Source of the DNA: a virus
Virus record (IMG/VR): IMGVR_UViG_3300011115_001056
Coordinates: 1 to 64,000 of that record
DNA: 64,000 nucleotides
Strand: one strand, 5' to 3'
The position numbers were made by a program, and so were the translations under genes. Each line of letters starts with the position of its first letter. The first letter of the stretch is position 1. A model generated the notes under the pieces. The model saw nothing but the letters and a program-made list of their open reading frames with translations, was not told the origin of the DNA and made no database searches. Positions 17,201 to 23,435 of the stretch are shown here, one piece after another.

Positions 17201-17671
17201 ACCGAGGAATCAGCAAGATCTTCTGCCGATCTTTCAGTAATGAATGCACAGAAGGATAGACTCTTCGTTGCTCGCGTAGGTACATCTGGCTTTGCTGCCG
17301 CATCATCAGCTGATGGTATTGCACTTGACACTGTATCTGGAACATTAGTGAAAACAACAAACTTCAGGTTTGTAGAAGACGTTATTGAACTCAATCTTGG
17401 AACTGGTATGTACTCTGGTAAGGCAGGATTCCCTGTTTCATTCCAGGTATACATCAACGGTGTTCTACTTCGTCCAGTCATGGATGGCGCAACAAAGATT
17501 AAGACCTTTGAATCACCATCCTCAGTATCATTTACTGGAGCAACTGGCGAAGGTGACTTCGTCTTCTACAGAGCAGTCGGTGTTCCTCCAGCTTTTGCAA
17601 CTGGAAAGATTCACTTCGCATTTGCTCTCAAGGCCGGCGATGAAGTCCAGGTTCGCTACAACAACGGCTAA
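14249..17671 (+). CDS. Long tail/appendage fibre with two arrays of 18-residue repeats
   Basis: An 1140-residue fibre. Residues 1-104 form an AT-rich-coded beta domain. Residues about 105-156 are a linker. Residues 157-534 are 21 exact in-register 18-residue repeats. Residues 535-641 are a globular domain (GVTWMGSYNTVSDLTS...). Residues 642-1001 are 20 more repeats. Residues 1002-1140 are a C-terminal knob containing FQVYINGVLLRP. The repeat consensus is S-x-E-x-S-x-R-x-x-(A/G)-D-x-S-L-x-x-x-(V/L). Eighteen residues equal five turns of an alpha helix, so a straight trimeric coiled coil is plausible; if so each array would be roughly 55 nm long. The start has AGGAGG 6 nt upstream, and a strong terminator follows. 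Codons from 14561 onward are much more C-ending than before it. Confidence 0.8.
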   Translation: MAGDANNSQAFIEVSYVDPLGDAWLGAQIFAEVGIETPITTGTYGSAAYTEIAIVGENAAVASKINLEISFDGSLGITQSNFAIEIAVQESVIDPIDPNQGNNNMARAFNTKISGDQITVEARAGVGTGGIDTNDAGALKADWSVVADKSSVEAAISAEAVTRGSADTSLTTRVSSEEVTRTSGDSSLTVAVSAEASSRVAGDSSLTVAVADEVSNRTAGDLSLTTRVSSEESARTAGDSSIALVVSAEVSARTSGDLSLTNRVSSEESARTAGDSSLTIAVSDEASFRVSGDLSLTVAVSNEESARTSGDLSLTTRVSSEESARTAGDSSLTIAVSNEASSRTSADLSLTGRVSSEEVARAGADSSIIVVVDAETSARTSGDLSLTNRVSSEESARTSGDLSLTGRLSTEEAARDAGDSSLTIAVSNEASARTSGDLSLTNRVSSEESARTSGDLSLTNALSSEASVRGSADVSLTTAVSNEASSRVAGDSSLVVALDLEASIRGSADTSLTSRVSSETVDRAAGDSSIIVRVSVIEAGLVAGVTWMGSYNTVSDLTSAMIALAPVLKSGGPAAFNAAGGTGSAVMEGWAYYVKGGNDAYIVVADPDGDLSISGWTGFSLVKFADFAEMAGIESSINSRVSTETSSRISADSSLTSRLSSEESARTAGDSSLVVALDLEASIRGSADSSIVVSLSSESSSRVAADGSLATAVSNEASSRVAGDSSLVVALSDEASLRTSADSSLTSRLSSEESARTAGDSSVVVLLDAEASLRTAADSSIMVLASAETSNRIAADGSLTTRLSDEEVSRAGADSSIMVLASAEKSERIAADGSLTTRLSSEESARTAGDSSVVVLLDAEASLRTSADSSIAAVASAEKSERIAADGSLTTRLSSEESVRGSADVSIVADLSSEASSRVAADGSLTTRLSNEESARTAGDSSLHVSLSNESAFRVSADGSLTTRLSSEESTRNSADVSLTTRVSTEESARSSADLSVMNAQKDRLFVARVGTSGFAAASSADGIALDTVSGTLVKTTNFRFVEDVIELNLGTGMYSGKAGFPVSFQVYINGVLLRPVMDGATKIKTFESPSSVSFTGATGEGDFVFYRAVGVPPAFATGKIHFAFALKAGDEVQVRYNNG
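14561..17671 (+). CDS. Possible shorter fibre from an in-frame internal start
   Basis: An in-frame ATG at 14561 (codon 105), preceded by AAGGAA, opens MARAFNTKISGDQITVEA. Codon use changes sharply here, from the AT-rich style of the upstream gene to the C-ending style of abundant proteins. The opening MAR-AF resembles the MARVFQ start of the preceding gene. A 1036-residue fibre without the 104-residue N-terminal domain might be made separately, or two once-separate genes may have fused. The ribosome-binding site is weaker than the one at 14249. Confidence 0.35.
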   Translation: MARAFNTKISGDQITVEARAGVGTGGIDTNDAGALKADWSVVADKSSVEAAISAEAVTRGSADTSLTTRVSSEEVTRTSGDSSLTVAVSAEASSRVAGDSSLTVAVADEVSNRTAGDLSLTTRVSSEESARTAGDSSIALVVSAEVSARTSGDLSLTNRVSSEESARTAGDSSLTIAVSDEASFRVSGDLSLTVAVSNEESARTSGDLSLTTRVSSEESARTAGDSSLTIAVSNEASSRTSADLSLTGRVSSEEVARAGADSSIIVVVDAETSARTSGDLSLTNRVSSEESARTSGDLSLTGRLSTEEAARDAGDSSLTIAVSNEASARTSGDLSLTNRVSSEESARTSGDLSLTNALSSEASVRGSADVSLTTAVSNEASSRVAGDSSLVVALDLEASIRGSADTSLTSRVSSETVDRAAGDSSIIVRVSVIEAGLVAGVTWMGSYNTVSDLTSAMIALAPVLKSGGPAAFNAAGGTGSAVMEGWAYYVKGGNDAYIVVADPDGDLSISGWTGFSLVKFADFAEMAGIESSINSRVSTETSSRISADSSLTSRLSSEESARTAGDSSLVVALDLEASIRGSADSSIVVSLSSESSSRVAADGSLATAVSNEASSRVAGDSSLVVALSDEASLRTSADSSLTSRLSSEESARTAGDSSVVVLLDAEASLRTAADSSIMVLASAETSNRIAADGSLTTRLSDEEVSRAGADSSIMVLASAEKSERIAADGSLTTRLSSEESARTAGDSSVVVLLDAEASLRTSADSSIAAVASAEKSERIAADGSLTTRLSSEESVRGSADVSIVADLSSEASSRVAADGSLTTRLSNEESARTAGDSSLHVSLSNESAFRVSADGSLTTRLSSEESTRNSADVSLTTRVSTEESARSSADLSVMNAQKDRLFVARVGTSGFAAASSADGIALDTVSGTLVKTTNFRFVEDVIELNLGTGMYSGKAGFPVSFQVYINGVLLRPVMDGATKIKTFESPSSVSFTGATGEGDFVFYRAVGVPPAFATGKIHFAFALKAGDEVQVRYNNG
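14717..15850 (+). repeat. 54-bp tandem repeat array, 21 copies
   Basis: Twenty-one consecutive 54-nt units, each encoding 18 residues, with no insertion or deletion between them. Example units are SAEASSRVAGDSSLTVAV and SSEESARTAGDSSLTIAV. Units alternate between two sub-types (SSEES... and SNEAS...). Near-identical DNA blocks recur at distance, which points to past recombination or duplication within the array. Confidence 0.93.
16172..17251 (+). repeat. 54-bp tandem repeat array, 20 copies
   Basis: Twenty in-register 18-residue units (for example SAEKSERIAADGSLTTRL, SSEESARTAGDSSVVVLL) after a 107-residue globular insert. Several units reuse those of the first array almost exactly (SNEASSRVAGDSSLVVAL occurs in both), so the two arrays have a common origin. 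Confidence 0.93.
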
Positions 17672-17697
17672 TCTTTAGTCTAGGCTGAATAAGCCGG

Positions 17698-17728
17698 GGG
17701 AGCGAGAGAAGTCTCGCTCCCTTTTTTT
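17698..17728 (+). terminator. Strong rho-independent terminator after the fibre gene
   Basis: A perfect 10-bp stem (GGGAGCGAGA at 17698-17707 with 17712-17721), a GAAG tetraloop and seven T. It ends the fibre transcription unit. Confidence 0.92.
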
Positions 17729-17760
17729 GCTAATATATCTTCTATATTTTAGGAGATATT

Positions 17761-18096
17761 ATGAAGGCAAAGACAAAGTTATCTGACTTAATTTCAAAAA
17801 TGAAAATTGCAAAAGAAGAAACAACAAAGGCTGTAGCTTATTCTGAAGGGTACCTAGATTGCATAAAAGATCTTCTTGGTGATGATTCAGGTGATCTTAG
17901 TAAAATAATGATGGTAAAGTACGATGGAAAAGTAAGAGGCGAGGTTTATTCTGAAATACTACCTGCTTTAGAAGATTTTGAAAAAGATGATAAATTTAAT
18001 TCAAATGTTGCAATAGAAGCTGCAGAGGAAGAATCTTCTGCAATGCACCCATCGGACCGGGCCAGAAGCTTCCTAGAGAGAATAGGGAGGGCATAA
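17761..18096 (+). CDS. Small helical protein, function unknown
   Basis: A 111-residue acidic helical protein with AGGAGAT 6 nt before the ATG. The C-terminus contains a short MHPSDRARSFLERIGRA segment. The stop is 1 nt before the next ATG, so it is coupled to a 104-residue gene. No motif was recognised. Position just after the fibre suggests a small structural protein or a fibre-assembly chaperone, which are often encoded beside long fibres; this is inference. Confidence 0.62.
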   Translation: MKAKTKLSDLISKMKIAKEETTKAVAYSEGYLDCIKDLLGDDSGDLSKIMMVKYDGKVRGEVYSEILPALEDFEKDDKFNSNVAIEAAEEESSAMHPSDRARSFLERIGRA

Positions 18097-18097
18097 T

Positions 18098-18412
18098 ATG
18101 CCGATATTTATAAAGCCACGAGAACAGATCTGCAATGAAAGAGCAGATTCTGATGCAGACTTTTATTATAGTCAATTTGCCGATCTTTTGATGCAGACAA
18201 ATAATGAAGAAAAAGATATGGAGACAAAACAAGAGCTCGTTAGGCTTTATAAATGGATTGCCAGGTATAAAGTCTTTGCATACAATTACCATACAAAAAA
18301 CTATATTCCAGGTGATGATATGTACCTAAAGAAAGAAGATGCTGCCGCATTTGGTGGTGGACCAAAAATTCCAAGAGCACCATTTTTACCAGTTTTTGAG
18401 GAAATTAAATAA
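18098..18412 (+). CDS. Small protein, function unknown
   Basis: A 104-residue protein rich in Tyr, Lys and acidic residues, with a Pro/Gly-rich tail ending PRAPFLPVFEEIK. It follows the upstream gene by 1 nt, and its final A is shared with the next ATG (TAATG). The tight packing and shared direction support a real gene. No recognised domain. Confidence 0.6.
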   Translation: MPIFIKPREQICNERADSDADFYYSQFADLLMQTNNEEKDMETKQELVRLYKWIARYKVFAYNYHTKNYIPGDDMYLKKEDAAAFGGGPKIPRAPFLPVFEEIK

Positions 18413-18765
18413 TGCCAACAATAAATATCTTGACAAAGAAGGCTCCCTCTGGGGTTACAATTACCAATGGTACGGCAACAGACCTTGGAGATGCAATAAT
18501 AAGCTCTTCAATAAATGGTGTCGTATTTATGAGTGAGGATATATCAAAGCAGATTGGCTATTCTGGAAACTTTTTTAATACATCTTATAGTTACTTAACT
18601 CATAGTCTTGAAGTATTTATAAATGGAATGAAACTTTCTCCAGGATTTGATTACGAAGAAAATTTAGATTCAAATGGATTCAATTTAATTGAAATAAACG
18701 CAAATTTTCAAAAATGGATTAATTCCGGAACCTGTATAGTTGTAAAATATATTAAGGTTAGCTGA
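18412..18765 (+). CDS. Small fibre-knob-like virion protein
   Basis: A 117-residue beta-rich protein. The C-terminal half has LEVFINGMKLSPGFDYEE followed by a strand and CIVVKYIKVS. This is the same pattern (yiNGv.l.pg.D... then v.YnnG or vkY) as the C-terminal knob of the long fibre just upstream. It is therefore likely a tail-fibre or baseplate accessory with one copy of that fold. The stop overlaps tail-to-tail by 8 nt with the minus-strand glycosyltransferase-like gene. Confidence 0.58.
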   Translation: MPTINILTKKAPSGVTITNGTATDLGDAIISSSINGVVFMSEDISKQIGYSGNFFNTSYSYLTHSLEVFINGMKLSPGFDYEENLDSNGFNLIEINANFQKWINSGTCIVVKYIKVS

Positions 18766-19831
18766 TATTTTCAACTAAATCTATATATCCTTTTATATTT
18801 TTTTCATTCTCCACTGAAAACTTAAACAAAACCTCTTCTGCTGATTTTTTATAAGAAGTAATATTATCATCGTGAGTTAATATTGCTTCTTTTATTTTTT
18901 CAACACAAGTTGTTGCATCAAATCCCTTATAAAAATATCCGGCATCCATACAGGCTTCGCTATTATGAATTACTGGTACGCCGGTATATAGCCCCTCAAG
19001 AACTAGATAATTTAAATCACAGTAGAACTGGTGAGATAGTATCGTTCCGACAAATCCTTTTGCTAGCATATTCGGCATTGGGTATCTTGCCTCTACCGAT
19101 AATTTTTTGTTATTAAATAAATCAAAATTGTTTGCTATTTCTTTAAATTTTTCATTTTCTTTTAAGGAAAGGCCATTAAAAATCAAAACTTCTTTAATTA
19201 AATCTTTATTTTCTCTTTCTAATTTTTCAAGAGATATTATTGGATAAATTGCTGTTTTTATAATATTTATATTTGATTCAAATATTCCAATTTTATTTAT
19301 ATTTTTGGAGTTTTTATAAAATGGATCAAGCTTGTTTTGCTCGCAATATTTATTAAATATTTTCGGATCCCAAATATATGGACAAATACTGACTTTACCT
19401 TTTGATGTGACTTCAACAAATCCTTTAGAAAATTCAAAATGTGGAGAAATCCAGGTATCTAATCCTCCTCGATTAACTGCAGGATAACTTGTTGGATTTA
19501 AAATCATATCTTCTTGCATTAACATTAAAATATTTCCATAGTTTATTGTTAATACTTTTACACCATTTTTTAAGGCATAATCTAGAAGACTATCTGTTAC
19601 TGAATAGCAGACCTCAATAACAATATCGTATTCTTTTATTGTGTCCATATTAAGAATTTTTATTTCAAATTCTTCTATTTTTTTTCCGGCCTCTTCAAAC
19701 TGAGAAACTGCATCAACTTTGTAACCACATTTTTGTAGTAATCCAATTAAAAAATAAGAATTTTGAGTTAGGCCATTTGACCAAATCCTAGAAGAGTCTT
19801 TGCATGTAATTGCTATTTTAAATTTACTCAT
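18758..19831 (-). CDS. DUF2827-type glycosyltransferase-like protein (copy 2)
   Basis: A 357-residue protein. The opening KIAITCKDSSRIWSNGLTQN followed by YFLIGLLQKCGYKVDAV matches the start of the DUF2827 family, which has the two-Rossmann-domain architecture of GT-B glycosyltransferases. A YDIVIEVC strand and an LVLEGLYTGVPVIHNS block near residue 280 fit the acceptor/donor half of such enzymes (E-x7-type donor-site region). It is on the minus strand, downstream of and overlapping its paralogue by 4 nt. Likely roles are modifying a virion protein or host surface glycan; the donor and acceptor cannot be read from sequence. It converges on the + strand gene ending at 18765. Confidence 0.72.
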   Translation of the reverse strand: MSKFKIAITCKDSSRIWSNGLTQNSYFLIGLLQKCGYKVDAVSQFEEAGKKIEEFEIKILNMDTIKEYDIVIEVCYSVTDSLLDYALKNGVKVLTINYGNILMLMQEDMILNPTSYPAVNRGGLDTWISPHFEFSKGFVEVTSKGKVSICPYIWDPKIFNKYCEQNKLDPFYKNSKNINKIGIFESNINIIKTAIYPIISLEKLERENKDLIKEVLIFNGLSLKENEKFKEIANNFDLFNNKKLSVEARYPMPNMLAKGFVGTILSHQFYCDLNYLVLEGLYTGVPVIHNSEACMDAGYFYKGFDATTCVEKIKEAILTHDDNITSYKKSAEEVLFKFSVENEKNIKGYIDLVENIS

Positions 19832-20913
19832 TTTATAACACTCTCTATAAGTTCTCTTGTTCTTTCTTGATTTTTTTCATTATATATAGAGACATCTTCT
19901 AATTTTGCCTCATATGATTCTACATGCTTTAGCTGGTCAAAATCTTCTATGGCAGCAAGAAGCTGATCTGATCCTATATTGATATTAAACTCTGGATAAT
20001 AATATCCTACATCTTTAAATAAAGGACTATTGTGAACTAAGGCTCTTTTATAAAAGAGTGTTTCTAAATATACATAATTTTGTTCGTTAAAAAGCTGCGT
20101 TGACACAATCGTATTTGCAAGATTTTCTTTAAATATTTTATAAAAAGGATATCTCGCCTCATAAGAAGAAATTTTATTTTTATGTATATTTAAATATTTT
20201 ATATAGTTTAAAAATACGTTATTTTTTTCAAGCATTTTTGATCCAAAACAATAGACTTCTTTTACTAAGTCTTTATTTTTATCATATGCCATATCACAAA
20301 CTGCAAGAGGAACCATACAATTCTTTAGAATATTCATATTTGGCTCTACTATTGCTATCTTTTTAAAGTCATCTTTTTTTACAAGCATATCTTGATTATG
20401 AAAACCACCATCATGTGTTCTTAATATTGAGGAGTCCCAAATATAAGGAATTACTTTTACTTCAGATCTCGTAAGAACTTCTATATAATCTTTAAATTTA
20501 TAGAACTGTTCAGACACCCAAATCTCTCTATTTCTGAATGGCAAATTTGTTCCTGTTGCCATATTTGCAGCATCAGAATTTTTCTTAATAAATTTTTCTA
20601 AATCTAACATAAAGTTATTTCCATACTTTATAGAAATAAGTGGCTTGCCTGTACTATTGTAATAGTTAGTTAGTTTATCACTAAGTGGATGAGCAACTTC
20701 TAAAATAATATCAAGTTTTTTAATAGAGTATATATCTGCCTGTTCAATTGAAACGTCTAAAAGTTTTTTTGCTCCAGGAGATTCTGATATTAAATATGGC
20801 TCATATTTCATATCTTCTAACATTTTATATAGAAAATATATGTTTTGGTCTAACCCATTAGACCAAATACTTGCCTCATCTCTTGTGGTTATTCCAACTT
20901 TTAATTTGTTCAT
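19828..20913 (-). CDS. DUF2827-type glycosyltransferase-like protein (copy 1)
   Basis: A 361-residue paralogue of the next minus-strand gene, with the same landmarks: VGITTRDEASIWSNGLDQN at the N-terminus, KLDIILEVAHPLSDKL, VIPYIWDSSIL and a C-terminal YLETLFYKRALVHNSP block. The pair forms a two-gene operon read opposite to everything else in the window. The start at 20913 is 11 nt from a TATTAATA element that is shared with the divergent + strand gene. AT-rich codons match the neighbours, so recent transfer is not evident. Probable activity is sugar transfer, inferred from the fold family only. Confidence 0.72.
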   Translation of the reverse strand: MNKLKVGITTRDEASIWSNGLDQNIYFLYKMLEDMKYEPYLISESPGAKKLLDVSIEQADIYSIKKLDIILEVAHPLSDKLTNYYNSTGKPLISIKYGNNFMLDLEKFIKKNSDAANMATGTNLPFRNREIWVSEQFYKFKDYIEVLTRSEVKVIPYIWDSSILRTHDGGFHNQDMLVKKDDFKKIAIVEPNMNILKNCMVPLAVCDMAYDKNKDLVKEVYCFGSKMLEKNNVFLNYIKYLNIHKNKISSYEARYPFYKIFKENLANTIVSTQLFNEQNYVYLETLFYKRALVHNSPLFKDVGYYYPEFNINIGSDQLLAAIEDFDQLKHVESYEAKLEDVSIYNEKNQERTRELIESVIK

Positions 20914-20924
20914 GTTGCTCTCAT

Positions 20925-20934
20925 ATATTAATAA
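20925..20934. promoter_or_regulatory. TATTAATA element between divergent genes
   Basis: The palindromic TATTAATA core sits between the minus-strand glycosyltransferase pair (start 20913) and the + strand gene at 20962. Read on the minus strand it is TTATTAATAT, 11 nt from the start codon, a spacing like that at 31432 and 61554. It could serve either direction. Confidence 0.3.
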
Positions 20935-20961
20935 CTATCCCTAATAGTAGGTGAAATAATA

Positions 20962-21282
20962 ATGGCAACAGGAAATTATCTACTAGGTGCTACAGTCAAA
21001 ATTCCAATACAACTCACAATAGACAGTATTCCATATTCTGGATATACTCCTATTGTTGAAAAAATAATAAAACCAAATGGAACACTTGTCGCTGGTCTGC
21101 CCATAAACTCTACGGTAATAGATGAAAGTTCTGCCATGTATTCTTTCTCTTTTGTCCCAGATCTTGTTGGAGATTATATTGTTATAATAAAAAACACAAT
21201 AGACGGACAGGATTATTATGCTCATGATAATTTTACAGTTACAAATGGAATAAAGTCAGCACCAAGGGCGGAGCCTAAATAA
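20962..21282 (+). CDS. Small beta-sandwich virion protein
   Basis: A 106-residue single domain of the Ig-like/baseplate-upper type: a VKIPIQLTIDSIPYSGYTP strand pair, IIKPNGTLVAG, MYSFSFVPDLVGDYIVII and a final HDNFTV strand. This d-g-Y pattern is common in phage baseplate and appendage proteins. The stop overlaps the next ATG by one base, and the next protein begins with the same type of domain, so they may be assembled together. Confidence 0.6.
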   Translation: MATGNYLLGATVKIPIQLTIDSIPYSGYTPIVEKIIKPNGTLVAGLPINSTVIDESSAMYSFSFVPDLVGDYIVIIKNTIDGQDYYAHDNFTVTNGIKSAPRAEPK

Positions 21283-22190
21283 TGGCAAATACAAGAAATA
21301 AAGCAATTAGAGGACAGGATGTAGTTCTCTCAATTCAATACTACGGTATTGACGGTCTTCCTACCAATACTGACGCTACACCAGAAATAACAATAAAAGA
21401 CCTGCAGTCAACAACTGTTATTGGACCAACTTCTTTGGGAGTATCTAGAGTAGATATAGGCTTATATAACTATACCTATTCTGTTCCTAAGCTAGCAGAC
21501 AAGGGAAATTGGTCTGATACCTGGTCTGCTACAGTCTCTGGAATAAATGTACAGAACGTTTTTCAATTCCTTATAGTTGATGAGGCATCTTCTACTGCAG
21601 GAACAATTCGACTTGGTGACGATGTTGCATTTGATTTTAATGAGGCAGAACTATTAGGAATAAATACTCTGCTAAAGTTTCTAAAAGCAAGGCTTAGAAA
21701 TGATGGAAAGAAGCCACTTAGAGACCAATTTGGTGCAATAGTATATGATGCCTATGGAGATATTGTTACCGAAGAATGTAATGTTTTTTCCGATGATCTT
21801 TTGGTCTGCTTTCTTTGCCAGGCTTTATCAGAATTTAATATGGTTCCATTCTTTACTGGATTTTTATTTTCCGATCAGGTCATCTACAAACTATTTGCAG
21901 CGGCAATTGTCGAGGGAGCTTATGTCTTTGCAGTAGCTTCTCAGGCCTTAGTAGAGAAGGGAAGAGATTTCACAATTAGTGATGGTGGGCTGAGTTATCA
22001 GCCACCAATGCTCGGTGATTTTTTACAAAGTCATTATGGAACATGGCTAACCAGCTACAGAGAAAGATTGAAATTTATTAAGAATAGCATCAGACCTGGA
22101 CCAAGAAGCTTTGGAACTTATAGCAATCTGAGCAGTGGTTCTCCCGCTTTTACGCGCCTTCGCCATGTTCGATCTAGACAGGTTTATTAG
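21282..22190 (+). CDS. Virion structural protein with an N-terminal Ig-like domain
   Basis: A 302-residue protein. Residues 1-105 form a beta-sandwich similar to the preceding gene (VVLSIQYYGIDGLPTN, GLYNYTYSVPKLADKGNW, NVFQFLIVDE). Residues about 115-302 form a helical domain with LLGINTLLKFLKARLRND, then KGRDFTISDGGLSYQPP and LTSYRERLKFIKNSIRP. I have seen this C-terminal pattern in large-phage virion proteins of unnamed function. The position before the neck and tail genes fits a neck, connector or baseplate-adaptor role. The C-terminal 30 residues are basic and Ser-rich. Confidence 0.6.
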   Translation: MANTRNKAIRGQDVVLSIQYYGIDGLPTNTDATPEITIKDLQSTTVIGPTSLGVSRVDIGLYNYTYSVPKLADKGNWSDTWSATVSGINVQNVFQFLIVDEASSTAGTIRLGDDVAFDFNEAELLGINTLLKFLKARLRNDGKKPLRDQFGAIVYDAYGDIVTEECNVFSDDLLVCFLCQALSEFNMVPFFTGFLFSDQVIYKLFAAAIVEGAYVFAVASQALVEKGRDFTISDGGLSYQPPMLGDFLQSHYGTWLTSYRERLKFIKNSIRPGPRSFGTYSNLSSGSPAFTRLRHVRSRQVY

Positions 22191-22211
22191 TTCCTGGCGA
22201 ATTATTGAAAT

Positions 22212-22221
22212 CTATTAATAT
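22212..22221 (+). promoter_or_regulatory. TATTAATA element upstream of the homing endonuclease
   Basis: CTATTAATAT lies 28 nt before the ATG of the LAGLIDADG endonuclease gene. The AAGGATGG between it and the ATG is the ribosome-binding site. Candidate late promoter, weak. Confidence 0.3.
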
Positions 22222-22249
22222 AAAATCATAATGTGAAGGATGGTGCATT

Positions 22250-23410
22250 ATGAAAAAAAATAGTTATCTAAAGAATATCTTAACAAAAGAATTACTTGAA
22301 AAAGAATTTGCAGAATTAAAAAGTTCTAAAGCTATAGGAAGAAAACTTGGTATTTCTGGAGAAACAATCTCGCGTTATATGGAAGATTTAGGATTAATTC
22401 CAAATAAAAAATTAAGCTATAATTGTAACCACAATATATTCTCTATTGATACGGAACAATCATTTTATCTTGCCGGCTTTATTGCTGCTGATGGATGTAT
22501 TAAATCCAAAAAAGGAACAACAAGCAGAAGCCTTTATATTGGGCTATCAGGTAAGGATAGGTCGCATCTTGAGAAAATTAGGGCTGCACTCGGAGCAGAG
22601 CATCCAATTTGTGACTATGTGGTAAAAAACTCAAAAAAAAATTCAAACTGGAATGATTCGCCCGCAAGCTCGCTGACGGTCACCTCCGCACAAATCTACC
22701 AGGATCTCCAGCGTTTCAATATTACGGAAAGAAAAACTCACACTCTAACCTTTTCAGACTGGATGAAAGATCATCCACTTCGCCACCACTTTATCAGAGG
22801 CTATATTGATGGAGATGGATCTTTCTACCATGCTTTAGGAAAAGGAAAAAAGGTCAAACAAGTTTTCTTTTCTGTCAGAGGCACCGCCCAATTTCTCACC
22901 TCCCTCCGCTCCATCTTAGAGGCCGATCTTAATCTAGAGGAAAGAACAAAAGATATAAGATTCAACGGTGGCATTGGGGTTCTGGAGTATGGCGGAAATC
23001 GACTCTGCAAGGCTCTGGCCGAATATCTCTATGAGGACGCTACTATCTGCCTTGAGCGAAAGAAAGAGGCTGCATTTGCATTCCAGGGCTGGGATACGAA
23101 GGAGTTTTTTGAGGACAAGGGAATCTCAAAAGAGGTCCTTGAGGAATCATACTTGAGAACTAAAAGCATTTCAAAGACAGCCGCAGAACTAAAGCTAACT
23201 ATGGGAACGACCTATAATTACCTCTTAAAAAATAAGATTCAAATCTTTGAATCTCCGCAAGCTAAGAAAGAAAAGCTTTCATCAGCCTGCACCCCAGAGG
23301 CACTAAAAGATTCTTACAATAATCACAAAACAATTTCAGGTGTAGCAAGGGAATTTGGCATAGGAAAAACAACAGCAACAAGATATTTAAAGTCTGTGGG
23401 GATTATCTAA
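22250..23410 (+). CDS. LAGLIDADG-family homing endonuclease, free-standing
   Basis: A 386-residue protein. Two LAGLIDADG-type helices are visible: FYLAGFIAADGCI (residues about 77-89) and HFIRGYIDGDGSF (about 182-194). Each supplies the acidic metal ligand (AADG and DGDG) of a single-chain enzyme. The N-terminus has a helix-turn-helix (SSKAIGRKLGISGETISRY), and the C-terminus has two more (SKTAAELKLTMGTTYNYLL and SGVAREFGIGKTTATRYL), probably DNA-recognition modules. It lies as a separate gene between virion genes. Codon use in the middle is more GC-rich than at the ends, which may mark horizontal acquisition. No intron or intein is apparent. Confidence 0.85.
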   Translation: MKKNSYLKNILTKELLEKEFAELKSSKAIGRKLGISGETISRYMEDLGLIPNKKLSYNCNHNIFSIDTEQSFYLAGFIAADGCIKSKKGTTSRSLYIGLSGKDRSHLEKIRAALGAEHPICDYVVKNSKKNSNWNDSPASSLTVTSAQIYQDLQRFNITERKTHTLTFSDWMKDHPLRHHFIRGYIDGDGSFYHALGKGKKVKQVFFSVRGTAQFLTSLRSILEADLNLEERTKDIRFNGGIGVLEYGGNRLCKALAEYLYEDATICLERKKEAAFAFQGWDTKEFFEDKGISKEVLEESYLRTKSISKTAAELKLTMGTTYNYLLKNKIQIFESPQAKKEKLSSACTPEALKDSYNNHKTISGVAREFGIGKTTATRYLKSVGII

Positions 23411-23435
23411 TACTAATATAATATCGATATAGACT

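Noticed and set aside
14717-17251. Possible CRISPR-like array
   Set aside because: The repeats are contiguous 54-bp coding units with no spacers, in frame with a long ORF.
16024-17481. 485-codon antisense ORF across the second repeat array
   Set aside because: Same cause as the first; there is no ribosome-binding site, and the sense-strand fibre is strongly supported.
14249-17671. Diversity-generating retroelement acting on the fibre
   Set aside because: No reverse transcriptase gene or template/variable repeat pair is visible; the repeats differ at synonymous sites and not mainly at adenines.
18339-18536. 65-codon + strand ORF overlapping two small genes
   Set aside because: It lies in a different frame across the junction of two better-supported genes and has no start signal.
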